A DNA stretch of 20,134 bases from a virus, in the IMG/VR virus record IMGVR_UViG_3300033153_001873, positions 24,133 to 44,266 of that record; one strand, 5' to 3'. Below are positions 1 to 7,293 of the stretch, piece after piece. The stretch's first letter is position 1. Each line of letters opens with the position of its first letter. The notes under the pieces are model-generated. The model was given only the letters and a program-made list of their open reading frames with translations. It did not search any database and had not been told where the DNA came from. The position numbers and the translations under genes are program-made.

Positions 1-3000
1 CGCAAAGCGTTGGAAGCCCAGTCCGAACCTGTGCAGCAGGCTGCAAAGGATTGGTCGGTGCGGTTCCACGACACGTACACAGACCCCAAGCTCGCTGAGT
101 CCAAGCTGGAGAAACTCCAGCGGGCCATCAGCGACCCTGATTCATTCGGCATGGTTACCCCACAGGAAGCCATGACCGTCCTTCGTGCAACTGATCCTGA
201 CCTGCAACCGTGGTTCGATGACGCTATCAAGTTGTCGGACGACATTACCGAGAACTCCCTTGCAGGTGAGAACCCCGTCGTCGCTCGGTACGACAGAGAT
301 GGAGGTGTGTACACAGCAGAAGAGCACAAGCGTTTGCTGAAGGGTGACGCCCGATTGTCCCGTGCACAGGACGAACTGGCAGCGAAACAGAAGAACATCG
401 ACAAGCCTGAGAGGAAACTCGTCGCAGCTATGGGTGCTGATGCATTCGAAGCTGTGCGTCGTGGCGACGAAGACCTTGCCCGCCGACTCATGACGCAGCG
501 TGGCATCAAGCAGCAGACCACGAAGATCAACGCAGTGCACAAGGTGGAGCAGCTCAACGAGCAGCTCGAATATCTCATCAACGGTGACCTCGACGACTAC
601 ATCCTTGACGGCCCCCTTGACGCATCCCGGTTCTCATACGGTGCGCTCGACGGGTTCATGACTAAAACGGAGTGGGAAGGTTTGGCCCGGACGATGAAGG
701 CTGCCAACCGGCAGGTCAAACTTCGTCTCGCCCAACGTGTCCGCACCCGGCCCGCAACTCAAATCCCGACAGCGCAACGGTACATCTGGGAGAACTTCCA
801 GAAGAACCAGAAGATCGCAGCCGAACAGATGCCCGCTAAGTATGGGGCTGACCAGTGGGACATGTACCGGCACGAGTACAAGCAGATCCAGAAGTACAAG
901 GATCCGAAGCTGCGGTTCCAAGGCACGCAGCGGATGAAGGCTGAACTCGGCAACGACTACCGCTACCTGCATTACATCGTTCCCGGCGACCCTGACTGGA
1001 TGGGGTACGCCGAAGACATGATGCGTCAGAACATGTGGCAGCAGTTGGAACAGCCTGCTGCACGAGGGGAACTTCAGCGTCTCATCGACCAAGCGAAGCA
1101 GTCGTTGGCCGACATGGAACGGTCACAGCAGGGGTACGAGCCTGTCTACATCCCTCGTGTCCCGATCGAAGCGACAGGCCAGTTGGACAACACTACTGTC
1201 CGTGCTGCCTACTCCACCCCTGACCACGGTAAGCAGCGCACCTACGACTACGCCCCAATGCACCCTGACCTTGGTGTCTCGTTCGCATACAACGCTATGC
1301 AGGACCACATGTACAAGGTTGGTGTGCCGTACATGATTGACCAGTTCGAGAAGCTGGATGGTGTCATCAGCGAACGGGAACTCAACGACCTGCTCCGTGC
1401 AGAGTTCGACTCATACAAGTCGATGGGCACACGCCCCGACATGGACAACCTTCAGAAGTATGTGGAGTCTGCGAAGAAAGGGGCGACCAAACGGTTCGTT
1501 CCGTTCGACCCGTCCCAGTTCTTCCCGCACGCATCCCCTACCCGCACCGGCCTTGACGCCCTGTGGATGCCAGCCGAGTTCGAAGACATCGTACGCAACG
1601 CAGTGTCTGACGCCTTTGACTTCTCCAAGTTCCTTGACCCCATCACTGGCCTGTTCCGCACCAGCGTTCTCCTCATGTCCCCGGCATGGCATTGGAACAA
1701 CGTGCTTGGCAACATGCTGATTACTGCTGTCACTAACCCCAAGGCGTTCGGCAAGTTGGGTCAGAAGTGGCAGGATCAGGGCGGCTGGTCTGGTGTCCGA
1801 CGTTACGTTGCAGAAACGGATGCGAAGGACTCAGGGTTGGACCGTGCCATCAGTGGCGAAGTCCTCAACGACGGCACCACGTTCACGCCACGGGAAATCC
1901 AAGCGGGTATCCCCGGCATCCTCGGAGCGATCGAACAGATCACGATCCGTACCCACAAGCGTGCAGGCAAGGAGTTCATCGAGAACGGGTTGGCCCGGAG
2001 CAGAACCGGACTGACCTTGTGGGATCAGATGACTCACTCCCCTGCGTGGGAGAAGATGGTTGGCGGCATTGAGAAAGCCTCGTCTGCATCCCTCGGCTTC
2101 AACTCATTCTTTGATGACTTGGCACGCCGTGCGAACTTTGAGCAGTTCGCTGACGATGCGATGGACAGTCTTGTTGCTGACCATAAGCGGATGAACTTCG
2201 GTAAGGCACCTGACAAGGACACCCTCGCACGCCTTGAGAACGAAGCTACGACCCGTGCTCTCCGTCAGACGCAGGACTGGCTGATGGACTGGTCACAGAT
2301 GCTGCCGATCGAACGCTCGTTCCTGCGTGCCATCTTCCCGTTCTACTCGTTCACGTCCCACATCATGCGGGCAGCGTTCAAGTTCCCGTTCGACCATCCC
2401 CTCCGTGTCGCCACGATCAACGCCATCACCCGTGCACAGGAAGAGGACTGGCAGTCACGGTACCCTCCGATCTTCCGCACTCTCCTCGGTATGCCGAACC
2501 CGGATGACGACCGTGAGTGGACTGGCCTGAACGTCAACTCATTCAACCCCTTCCGAGACGTAGGCTCTATGCTTACGTTGGGTGGGATACTTGGTGCCAC
2601 TAACCCTGTGCTCCAAACTATGTTTGAGCAGCTCGGCATCGACGTTATGCGAGGTGGCCCCGAGTACTCCCCCAACTTCGTCTACGACGAAACTGATCTG
2701 GGAGGTCAAGCCCTTGATGCAGGAAACCCTGTTGTCAACCTTGCGAAGAATCTGGTCCCGCAGGCAGACACCATCACCAAACTCATGGGGCTTGACGCCT
2801 CGTACCGGGAACTTCAGCGAACCGATCCGGCCACCGCAAACCGGATGCTGCTCACGGGTCTCCGTCTCCCCGTACCCTTCCGTACTATCGACGTTGATAA
2901 GGCCGTTGCGAAGGATGAACTCAAGAGGTTCAACGACCTCCGTGGTTCCCTCAAGGACTTGGATGCAAATAACGTGGGCCGCTACGTCCCCGAAATCTCG

Positions 3001-3129
3001 GGCGCTGTCGAGCAGGCGGCTTCCCAGAGGGAGTTGGCTAACGCCACCGCAGGTCAGTTGGCCCAAATGGTGGTCGATCGTCAGGCTGGCCCTCCGTACA
3101 TTCCCCTCACTAACTTCGTTACGATGTAA
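1..3129 (+). CDS. Large virion-type protein, 5' end missing
   Basis: The frame is open to the left edge: the codons before the first possible start (TTG at 10) are sense codons and no ribosome binding site is visible, so at least 1042 residues are the C-terminal part of a larger protein. It is rich in charged helices. Two stretches stand out, numbered from the TTG at 10: a hydrophobic segment with SVLLMSPAWHWNN at about 553-565, and RAIFPFYSF at about 773-781. Similar 'SPAWHxxN' and 'FPFYS/TW' motifs are known to me from very large phage proteins carried in or ejected with the virion, often near polyvalent-protein domains. No catalytic motif was found. It sits upstream of a regulator and a lysis-type cassette on the same strand, which fits the end of a late structural operon. 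Internal virion protein is the best guess; a tail or portal-associated protein is possible. Confidence 0.75.
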   Translation, partial: RKALEAQSEPVQQAAKDWSVRFHDTYTDPKLAESKLEKLQRAISDPDSFGMVTPQEAMTVLRATDPDLQPWFDDAIKLSDDITENSLAGENPVVARYDRDGGVYTAEEHKRLLKGDARLSRAQDELAAKQKNIDKPERKLVAAMGADAFEAVRRGDEDLARRLMTQRGIKQQTTKINAVHKVEQLNEQLEYLINGDLDDYILDGPLDASRFSYGALDGFMTKTEWEGLARTMKAANRQVKLRLAQRVRTRPATQIPTAQRYIWENFQKNQKIAAEQMPAKYGADQWDMYRHEYKQIQKYKDPKLRFQGTQRMKAELGNDYRYLHYIVPGDPDWMGYAEDMMRQNMWQQLEQPAARGELQRLIDQAKQSLADMERSQQGYEPVYIPRVPIEATGQLDNTTVRAAYSTPDHGKQRTYDYAPMHPDLGVSFAYNAMQDHMYKVGVPYMIDQFEKLDGVISERELNDLLRAEFDSYKSMGTRPDMDNLQKYVESAKKGATKRFVPFDPSQFFPHASPTRTGLDALWMPAEFEDIVRNAVSDAFDFSKFLDPITGLFRTSVLLMSPAWHWNNVLGNMLITAVTNPKAFGKLGQKWQDQGGWSGVRRYVAETDAKDSGLDRAISGEVLNDGTTFTPREIQAGIPGILGAIEQITIRTHKRAGKEFIENGLARSRTGLTLWDQMTHSPAWEKMVGGIEKASSASLGFNSFFDDLARRANFEQFADDAMDSLVADHKRMNFGKAPDKDTLARLENEATTRALRQTQDWLMDWSQMLPIERSFLRAIFPFYSFTSHIMRAAFKFPFDHPLRVATINAITRAQEEDWQSRYPPIFRTLLGMPNPDDDREWTGLNVNSFNPFRDVGSMLTLGGILGATNPVLQTMFEQLGIDVMRGGPEYSPNFVYDETDLGGQALDAGNPVVNLAKNLVPQADTITKLMGLDASYRELQRTDPATANRMLLTGLRLPVPFRTIDVDKAVAKDELKRFNDLRGSLKDLDANNVGRYVPEISGAVEQAASQRELANATAGQLAQMVVDRQAGPPYIPLTNFVTM

Positions 3130-3138
3130 GATAGAAAG

Positions 3139-3435
3139 ATGGGCAAGCCGTACTACGCACACACGAATCTAGGAGTTGCGATGGTACAGCGGGGCTGGTC
3201 TGTGTCCGATCTCAGTTTTGAGACACGCATCAACCCGAGGTACATTGGCTACTACCTCAAGGGTGAGAAGGCTTTGACGCCGGACCACCTTCGCAAGATT
3301 GCTCAAGTGATGAGGGTGGATCCACGGGACTTGTTCCAAACGGCAGCAGAGTTGGCGGCTCTGAACCCTCACCAAGATCACGCACAGGCTGAGCGATCCG
3401 ATCTTCGGTTTAGGGATTACGCACATGAGTCGTGA
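3139..3435 (+). CDS. Cro/CI-type (XRE) helix-turn-helix protein, 98 aa
   Basis: The segment at about 11-67 has the layout of an XRE-family DNA-binding domain: a first helix (LGVAMVQRGW), the turn pair 'SVSDLSFETRINPRYIGYYLKGEKAL', then 'PDHLRKIAQVMRVDPRDLF', whose ending is typical of CI/Cro and SinR relatives. A short hydrophilic tail follows, with no oligomerisation or peptidase domain. It starts nine bases after the stop of the large virion gene and its stop overlaps the next gene (GTGA), so it is probably co-transcribed with late genes. A repressor-type protein in a late operon is unusual; it may control the cassette that follows or shut off early genes late in infection. The family call is firm; the target is unknown. 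Confidence 0.85.
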   Translation: MGKPYYAHTNLGVAMVQRGWSVSDLSFETRINPRYIGYYLKGEKALTPDHLRKIAQVMRVDPRDLFQTAAELAALNPHQDHAQAERSDLRFRDYAHES

Positions 3436-4016
3436 GTCCATCGCTCGTGACGCAACTGCCCATGCTCATCTCCACGCTGCTTGCACAGGTGATTCCAGAC
3501 GGTGTCGAGGCGTTTGGCGGGGAACTGCAGAATGCTTGGCCGATCTTCCTGTCAGTGGGTGCTGTGTGCAGCGCGATCCTTTGGAGCGCGAAACGGGGAG
3601 CCAAGGCCCTGAACAGCACGATCACGGAAGCTGTCCAACCTGTCGCTGATGCTCTAGCTCTTCTGCTGGAACGCTCATCGCATGTCGAAGGCACCGTCGA
3701 AGTGCTTTGGTCCGCAGCCCCCGAGGCCCTATTCCGTACCGATGCTGACGGTCAGTTGCAAGCAGCGAACGGTGCGTACCAGCGACTGTGGGGATTCGAG
3801 CACAAGTCGCAGGTCTTTTCAGAGGAGTGGCTTCTGCTCCTCACCGAAGAGTCCCGCGCGCGCGCAGTAGAACGACTTGAATCCATAGTCCGTTCGCCCC
3901 GCAACTTTGAGTTCGACATGGAGCTTCACTCTGGGCGACATTTCCGCATCGAAGGTCAACCCATCTACGTGGGTGACGATTTCGAAGGGTATGTCGGACT
4001 ACTCTCTGAGGTATGA
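3432..4016 (+). CDS. Membrane-anchored PAS-domain protein, 194 aa
   Basis: The GTG start overlaps the stop of the preceding gene as GTGA; an internal ATG at 3462 is an alternative. Residues about 35-53 (AWPIFLSVGAVCSAILW) form one membrane segment, preceded by a second, weaker hydrophobic stretch at 7-22. A helical linker (57-90) leads to a PAS fold at about 90-194: 'APEALFRTDADGQLQAANGA' is the usual PAS opening, 'YQRLWGF' follows, and 'GRHFRIEGQPIYVGDDFEGY' matches the last beta strands. There is no kinase, GGDEF or HTH output domain. PAS domains bind small ligands or cofactors (haem, flavin, metabolites) or mediate dimerisation; which applies cannot be read here. The ATGA overlap with the holin-like gene points to a joint role at the membrane, perhaps in timing lysis. 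Confidence 0.75.
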   Translation: MSPSLVTQLPMLISTLLAQVIPDGVEAFGGELQNAWPIFLSVGAVCSAILWSAKRGAKALNSTITEAVQPVADALALLLERSSHVEGTVEVLWSAAPEALFRTDADGQLQAANGAYQRLWGFEHKSQVFSEEWLLLLTEESRARAVERLESIVRSPRNFEFDMELHSGRHFRIEGQPIYVGDDFEGYVGLLSEV

Positions 4017-4312
4017 GGAACCCTGTAAACCCCATGCATCTGTCGTTGAGTGACAAACAGGTGGAAGAAACGATCGCAGATGCATTGCACGACGAGCACA
4101 GTGATACCATGGAACGTATGTCTTGGCTCACTGAAACCCGTCGTGCATACATCTACCGTGTAGTTCTCGCCCTGTGGGCAGTGCTCATTGCTGTCGGTGT
4201 CGTTGACGACTCAATCTCAACTGAGGTGCTAGGCGCAGTTGCTGCCGTTCTCGGTGTTGGTGCTACCGGTCTGGCTACGGCCAACACCAGCACGCATCCT
4301 GATGACATCTGA
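4013..4312 (+). CDS. Holin-like small membrane protein, 99 aa
   Basis: Starts by ATGA overlap with the PAS gene. The first 45 residues are hydrophilic and acidic, then come two predicted membrane helices (about 46-64 and 69-91) separated by a short acidic turn (VDDSIS), and a tail with TATANTST-like residues. The second helix, rich in Ala, Gly and Val, and the 'LATANTST' ending recall holin-like proteins of actinobacterial phages. Holins form lesions in the inner membrane and set the time of lysis. Two close methionines (33 and 36) precede the charged residues before the first helix, so a shorter product is possible, but no ribosome binding site supports it. No endolysin lies next to it in the window. 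Confidence 0.7.
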   Translation: MRNPVNPMHLSLSDKQVEETIADALHDEHSDTMERMSWLTETRRAYIYRVVLALWAVLIAVGVVDDSISTEVLGAVAAVLGVGATGLATANTSTHPDDI

Positions 4313-4427
4313 GGCACCAAGCTCAGAGGCTCCCGAAGAAGAGGAAGCCTCTGAGGATTGGCTAGAGGATGACACCCCACTTAGCTGTGGGCTGGAGAAC
4401 CCAGATGAGTGCGAGGCTTGTCAGTAG
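4302..4427 (+). CDS. Possible small acidic protein, 41 aa
   Basis: An ATG at 4302 inside the end of the holin-like gene opens a 41-codon frame. Its product is strongly acidic (runs of Glu with Ser, Ala and Pro), with three cysteines near the end in a CGLENPDECEAC arrangement. In favour: the overlapping start is typical of this cassette and the frame fills the gap to the convergent genes. Against: there is no ribosome binding site, a 10-bp hairpin sits inside it, and it overlaps the end of the opposite-strand gene by 47 bases. No family is recognised. It could be a chance frame over a terminator. Confidence 0.4.
   Translation: MTSEAPSSEAPEEEEASEDWLEDDTPLSCGLENPDECEACQ
4322..4355. terminator. 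10-bp perfect hairpin at the convergent junction
   Basis: CTCAGAGGCT at 4322-4331 pairs perfectly with AGCCTCTGAG at 4346-4355 across a 14-base loop. It lies ten bases after the holin stop and 26 bases before the end of the convergent minus-strand operon. The position suits a bidirectional terminator. There is no T-tract on either side, so Rho-independent termination is uncertain. The repeat also encodes Glu/Ala/Ser codons of a possible small gene. Confidence 0.35.
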
Positions 4428-4593
4428 CCCGCTGATGGGTGTCTAGCAGGTCATCTATCAGTGCCGCCTGCACCTTGAGTGCGGACAGCGGCACGTCCTC
4501 CTTCACCATGTGGTGCAGATGCCACATGGCTTGGTTCAGGTAGGACCGGAGTTCCACGTCGGTCACTCCTAGTTGTTCCTCATCAGTCTCCAT
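4381..4593 (-). CDS. Unknown protein, 70 aa
   Basis: No family recognised. I start it at the ATG at 4593 (METDEEQLG...), which overlaps the end of the upstream gene by 11 bases; an AAGGA lies about 14 bases upstream. A longer frame to 4683 would run deep into that gene. The product is largely helical ('VELRSYLNQAMWHLHHMVKED', 'SALKVQAALIDDLLDTHQ'), acidic at its N-terminus and polar at its end, without cysteines or membrane segments. It is the last gene of the minus-strand run that begins at 9720. Confidence 0.6.
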   Translation of the reverse strand: METDEEQLGVTDVELRSYLNQAMWHLHHMVKEDVPLSALKVQAALIDDLLDTHQRATDKPRTHLGSPAHS

Positions 4594-4873
4594 GGGGCTT
4601 CGGGATCCTTCGTCCGATCGTTGACACCATGTTGGGTCCGATCTCACCGTCAGCCAGTGGCCGGGTGTGCTGGTACGGGACATCAGCCGAGTCGGGCTGG
4701 GCGATGGTGATGGTCAGCATCGCATCGTTGCGCAACATCAGATGAGTGAGCGGATGCTTCGTGTTCTCATCCACCTGTCGTTGCAGGTCGATGATTTCGA
4801 ACCACTGCTGCTCGTCGTAGGCTGGGTGCTCGATCCGCAACCAGTCCTTGTACTCCAACTCTTCGTACTTCAT
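4583..4873 (-). CDS. Unknown protein, 96 aa
   Basis: No family recognised. The ATG at 4873 follows a clear GGGAGG seven bases upstream and shares one base with the upstream stop (TAATG), so this start is preferred over a longer frame to 5011. The N-terminus is Glu/Tyr/Trp-rich (MKYEELEYKDWLRIEHPAYDE), followed by a polar helix and a beta-like stretch with 'MLTITIAQPDSADVPY'. Soluble, no known motif. Part of a coupled cluster of short genes below the phosphoesterase. Confidence 0.7.
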   Translation of the reverse strand: MKYEELEYKDWLRIEHPAYDEQQWFEIIDLQRQVDENTKHPLTHLMLRNDAMLTITIAQPDSADVPYQHTRPLADGEIGPNMVSTIGRRIPKPHGD

Positions 4874-5283
4874 TACAGAACCTCCCAGTTCAGCTTGTTC
4901 AACACGTTGCCTCGTAGATCCCAGCCGTGTAGGCCGGGAACGAGGTTGTTGGGTGCTCCCCAACGGGAGTCCAGACTGCCTATCACATGGATGCCGTACT
5001 CTTCGACGCATCCAAGGAACAGGTACTCTTCGTATTCGAGGTCGTCAGGTAGAGGGCTTATCATCCTCAGCTCGTACAGGCCCCTGTCCAAAGAGGCTGT
5101 CTGAACTACCAGCGGATCCTTCGGCAGCTCCCCGCTTATCCACTTGTGTCTCAGATTCAGGTCGGGCAGCCTCCTCCACACGTTGAAGTGTACGACGGTG
5201 CCCTGCGATGAGAGTTGTTCCGGGGAACGTGCGACCGATCGCCCGCTGGAGTTCGGTTTCTCCCAGAACTCTACGCTTTTCAT
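4873..5283 (-). CDS. Unknown protein, 136 aa
   Basis: No family recognised. Starts by ATGA overlap with the small cysteine-containing gene upstream, with a GGAAGGGG about 12 bases before the ATG, and ends by TAATG overlap with the next gene. The protein looks like a mixed alpha/beta soluble domain: beta-like segments include 'TVVHFNVWRRLPDLNL', 'PLVVQTASLDRGLYELRMI' and 'YLFLGCVEEYGIHVIGSL', and the tail is 'GWDLRGNVLNKLNWEVL'. No active-site motif is evident. Confidence 0.7.
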   Translation of the reverse strand: MKSVEFWEKPNSSGRSVARSPEQLSSQGTVVHFNVWRRLPDLNLRHKWISGELPKDPLVVQTASLDRGLYELRMISPLPDDLEYEEYLFLGCVEEYGIHVIGSLDSRWGAPNNLVPGLHGWDLRGNVLNKLNWEVL

Positions 5284-5501
5284 CCTTCGGCCCCTTCCAA
5301 GTCCCCAACGAAACTCACCTGCCTGCTCTTCACTCCTTGGAAATGCACTTCACAGGCGAGGATGAACTCAACCCGTACGCACTCTTCCAGTTTGCCTCCA
5401 CCGGGGCCGTCCGCCCAAGTGACTAACGCACTGAGTTCACGGGTGGCGTGTGCTCCACACCATCGGCATTCACCCAGTCTGTCTACCGGCACCTCTTCCA
5501 T
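5280..5501 (-). CDS. Small CxxC...CxxH zinc-binding-type protein, 73 aa
   Basis: The ATG at 5501 has GGAGG four bases upstream, which decides the start over a longer frame to 5552. The gene overlaps the end of the phosphoesterase by 32 bases and the next gene by ATGA. Cysteines are arranged as CRWCGAHATRE near the N-terminus and 'C..EFILACEVH' later, which fits a single treble-clef or ribbon-type zinc site as found in many small actinophage proteins. The role is unknown; nucleic-acid or protein binding is the usual guess for such domains. Confidence 0.65.
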   Translation of the reverse strand: MEEVPVDRLGECRWCGAHATRELSALVTWADGPGGGKLEECVRVEFILACEVHFQGVKSRQVSFVGDLEGAEG

Positions 5502-6252
5502 AACGCCTCCGTAGGTAATCCAACGACACGAACATCGGGTCGTACTGTCCATCTCTTACATCATGTTTCATCACCACTCCACGCCAATGATGGTTGCCTT
5601 GTGGGCCTTTGTACTCTTCGTCGTGGAGGTAGCAGGCACCGGCTACCAGCCCGTGTTGTGACGTGTTGCCCACAAACCGGATGGCGTAGTCGAGTGTCTG
5701 CTGGTGTCCCATCGTGAAGGTGTGCCCCACGTTCTTCAACCTTGTTGCCATCATGCCGCCAAAGGGGCGACCGGACATCGGGTTGTAGAAGTAGTGGGCG
5801 TAGTGCACACCGTCGATAACAACCGGCTGGAGGAACTCATGTACCTGCCACTCCCCCAGCCGGAAGTCATCTTCGCTCACAAGCCCTTCATATTCCGGGG
5901 ATTCCTCCATGGCACGGGTCACCCTGTGCTCATGGTTCCCCTTGGTGAAATGCATCTCCGGTATGTACTGCTTGTGTTTCGTCGCACGCCGTTGTGCGTT
6001 GTAAGCGTGCAAAGGAGCGAGCAGTCGCTCCATCCCCTCGTTGCCCGCAGCGATGTCTTGCTTGTACCGCTTGCCTTCCATCTTCTTCTTGCTGTCCCAC
6101 TTGCTGAGACTTGGCATGTCCCAGTGGTCCCCGATGTGCACGATGACATCAGGTTGTTTATCCACGATGTACTTGCCTATCCAAGTGAGGTGCTGGGTAT
6201 CCACACCGGGTTTCACTTGGGTATCAGGTATCAACAGGTGTGTCCTGCTCAA
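5470..6252 (-). CDS. Calcineurin-like metallophosphoesterase, 260 aa
   Basis: The start is TTG at 6252, supported by GGGAGG six bases upstream; no ATG fits. Metal-binding blocks of the family appear in order: LLIPDTQVK (D10; Q12 stands where many members have His), HIGDHWD (41-45), TKGNHEHR (about 103-110), a HYAHYF block near 150, and MGHQQ (181-185). The family hydrolyses phosphodiesters or phosphomonoesters with two metal ions; phage members lie in replication and repair gene sets and may act on DNA, RNA or nucleotides. The gene follows the ERCC4-type nuclease by 44 bases in the same run, so a DNA-processing role is plausible but not shown. Confidence 0.88.
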   Translation of the reverse strand: MSRTHLLIPDTQVKPGVDTQHLTWIGKYIVDKQPDVIVHIGDHWDMPSLSKWDSKKKMEGKRYKQDIAAGNEGMERLLAPLHAYNAQRRATKHKQYIPEMHFTKGNHEHRVTRAMEESPEYEGLVSEDDFRLGEWQVHEFLQPVVIDGVHYAHYFYNPMSGRPFGGMMATRLKNVGHTFTMGHQQTLDYAIRFVGNTSQHGLVAGACYLHDEEYKGPQGNHHWRGVVMKHDVRDGQYDPMFVSLDYLRRRYGRGAGRQTG

Positions 6253-6296
6253 GGCGCCTCCCGCTTTTGGCAGGTCACATGATAGCTCGTGGAATC

Positions 6297-6950
6297 TCAG
6301 TCGAAGAGTTCTTGGATCTTCCTCAACTTCTTCGGACCCAATCCGGGTACCTCTGCAAGCCGTTCGATGTTGACGGTGAACGGTAGCCCTTCACACACTT
6401 CGACTATCCGTGTAGCGAGTCCAGCTCCGATGCCGGGGAAGCCCATGAGAACTTGCGCTTGGTAGTGCGCCCGTTTCTGTTCACCCCAGTCACCTTTCTG
6501 CTGCTGCTTCACTGGTGTCAGTGTGCTGTGTGTTTCCTTGTCGCACCATTCGGCCAACAGTTCAACCCATTCGATGGTGTCGTCAAGGCTGTTGCTGTAC
6601 TCGACGTGTACCCCTGCTGACCTGATCGTCTGCAAGATACGTCGGAACTGTCGTTTGCTTATCTGTTGTCCCCACGTGTTGAGGACGAGGTAGTCGGCAC
6701 GGAACCTGACGCCGCCTTCTACTAGCACGATGACGTTCTCTAGGCCGCCCCACAGAACTGATTGTTCTGCGAGGCGACCGTCGTCAAGGGAGGCTACGAG
6801 ATCTTGCAACGTCTTGCGCTGGATCCCGATGGTGACATGCTCTCCGTTGATGAGAACGTCTACGCCGAAGCGTTCGGGATGCTGGGACACGTGGTCGGCA
6901 ACATCTCGGAGTGCTTTCGGTTCGGTCGGCGCTACGTAGACCCCACTCAT
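6297..6950 (-). CDS. ERCC4-type nuclease with helix-hairpin-helix tail, 217 aa
   Basis: The N-terminal part follows the XPF/MUS81/Hef nuclease core: 'VTIGIQRKTLQDLVASLDDG' at 39-58 then RLAEQ, matching the family's VxxERKxxxDLxxSLxDGRxxEQ. The usual Glu of ERK is Gln here (Q44), while R45, K46 and D50 are kept. The C-terminus carries two helix-hairpin-helix motifs, FPGIGAGLATRI at about 170-181 and VPGLGPKKLRKI at about 202-213, which bind DNA backbone. Such proteins cut branched or flap DNA. The ATG at 6950 has GAGGT in front and lies seven bases after the upstream gene. It is probably a structure-specific nuclease for recombination intermediates, unless the Gln makes it a DNA-binding relic. 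Confidence 0.85.
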   Translation of the reverse strand: MSGVYVAPTEPKALRDVADHVSQHPERFGVDVLINGEHVTIGIQRKTLQDLVASLDDGRLAEQSVLWGGLENVIVLVEGGVRFRADYLVLNTWGQQISKRQFRRILQTIRSAGVHVEYSNSLDDTIEWVELLAEWCDKETHSTLTPVKQQQKGDWGEQKRAHYQAQVLMGFPGIGAGLATRIVEVCEGLPFTVNIERLAEVPGLGPKKLRKIQELFD

Positions 6951-6957
6951 ACCAACC

Positions 6958-7293
6958 TCACTGCTCCCGGCTTGCGAGGAGTGCGGTTATGTCTTCGACG
7001 AATCCTTTGAACCCGTCGAGGTCCATGTACAGGACGGAGGTGAACTCGCCGTCCTTGTCCATCATGATGTAGGGGTCTTCGGCTTCGTCGTCGTTGCCGG
7101 GGGCACTGTTGTAGGCGAGTACACCGGAGGTGGTGAAGGCCATCATGTACAACTCGTCGGTGTGTCCGACAAGCTGACCGTCTTTGGCCTGCCCAAACCC
7201 TGATGCTTCACCGACAACGTGGGCACGGACAGTTGGTCCGCCGTACTCGGATGCCAACGATTCAACGATGGCTTCTAGCTCAGGTACCTTCAT
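6958..7293 (-). CDS. Unknown acidic protein, 111 aa
   Basis: No family recognised. The ATG at 7293 overlaps the ATPase stop as ATGA and has GGGAG nine bases upstream; an in-frame start four codons earlier is less likely. The protein has helical ends ('PELEAIVESLASEYGG', 'FKGFVEDITALLASREQ') around a beta-like core ('LYMMAFTTSGVLAYNS', 'TSVLYMDL') and an acidic loop with DDEAEDPYIMMDKDGE. It lies between the Sak4-like ATPase and the ERCC4-type nuclease, so it may assist either. Confidence 0.7.
   Translation of the reverse strand: MKVPELEAIVESLASEYGGPTVRAHVVGEASGFGQAKDGQLVGHTDELYMMAFTTSGVLAYNSAPGNDDEAEDPYIMMDKDGEFTSVLYMDLDGFKGFVEDITALLASREQ

Noticed and set aside
2539-3162. 207-residue minus-strand frame within the large virion gene
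   Set aside because: The plus-strand gene is clearly coding and continuous here, and the reverse frame has no recognisable domain or ribosome binding site.
4100-4135. Lambda-type dual start (Met33/Met36) in the holin-like gene
   Set aside because: Two methionines are close together before the first membrane helix, but neither has a ribosome binding site.
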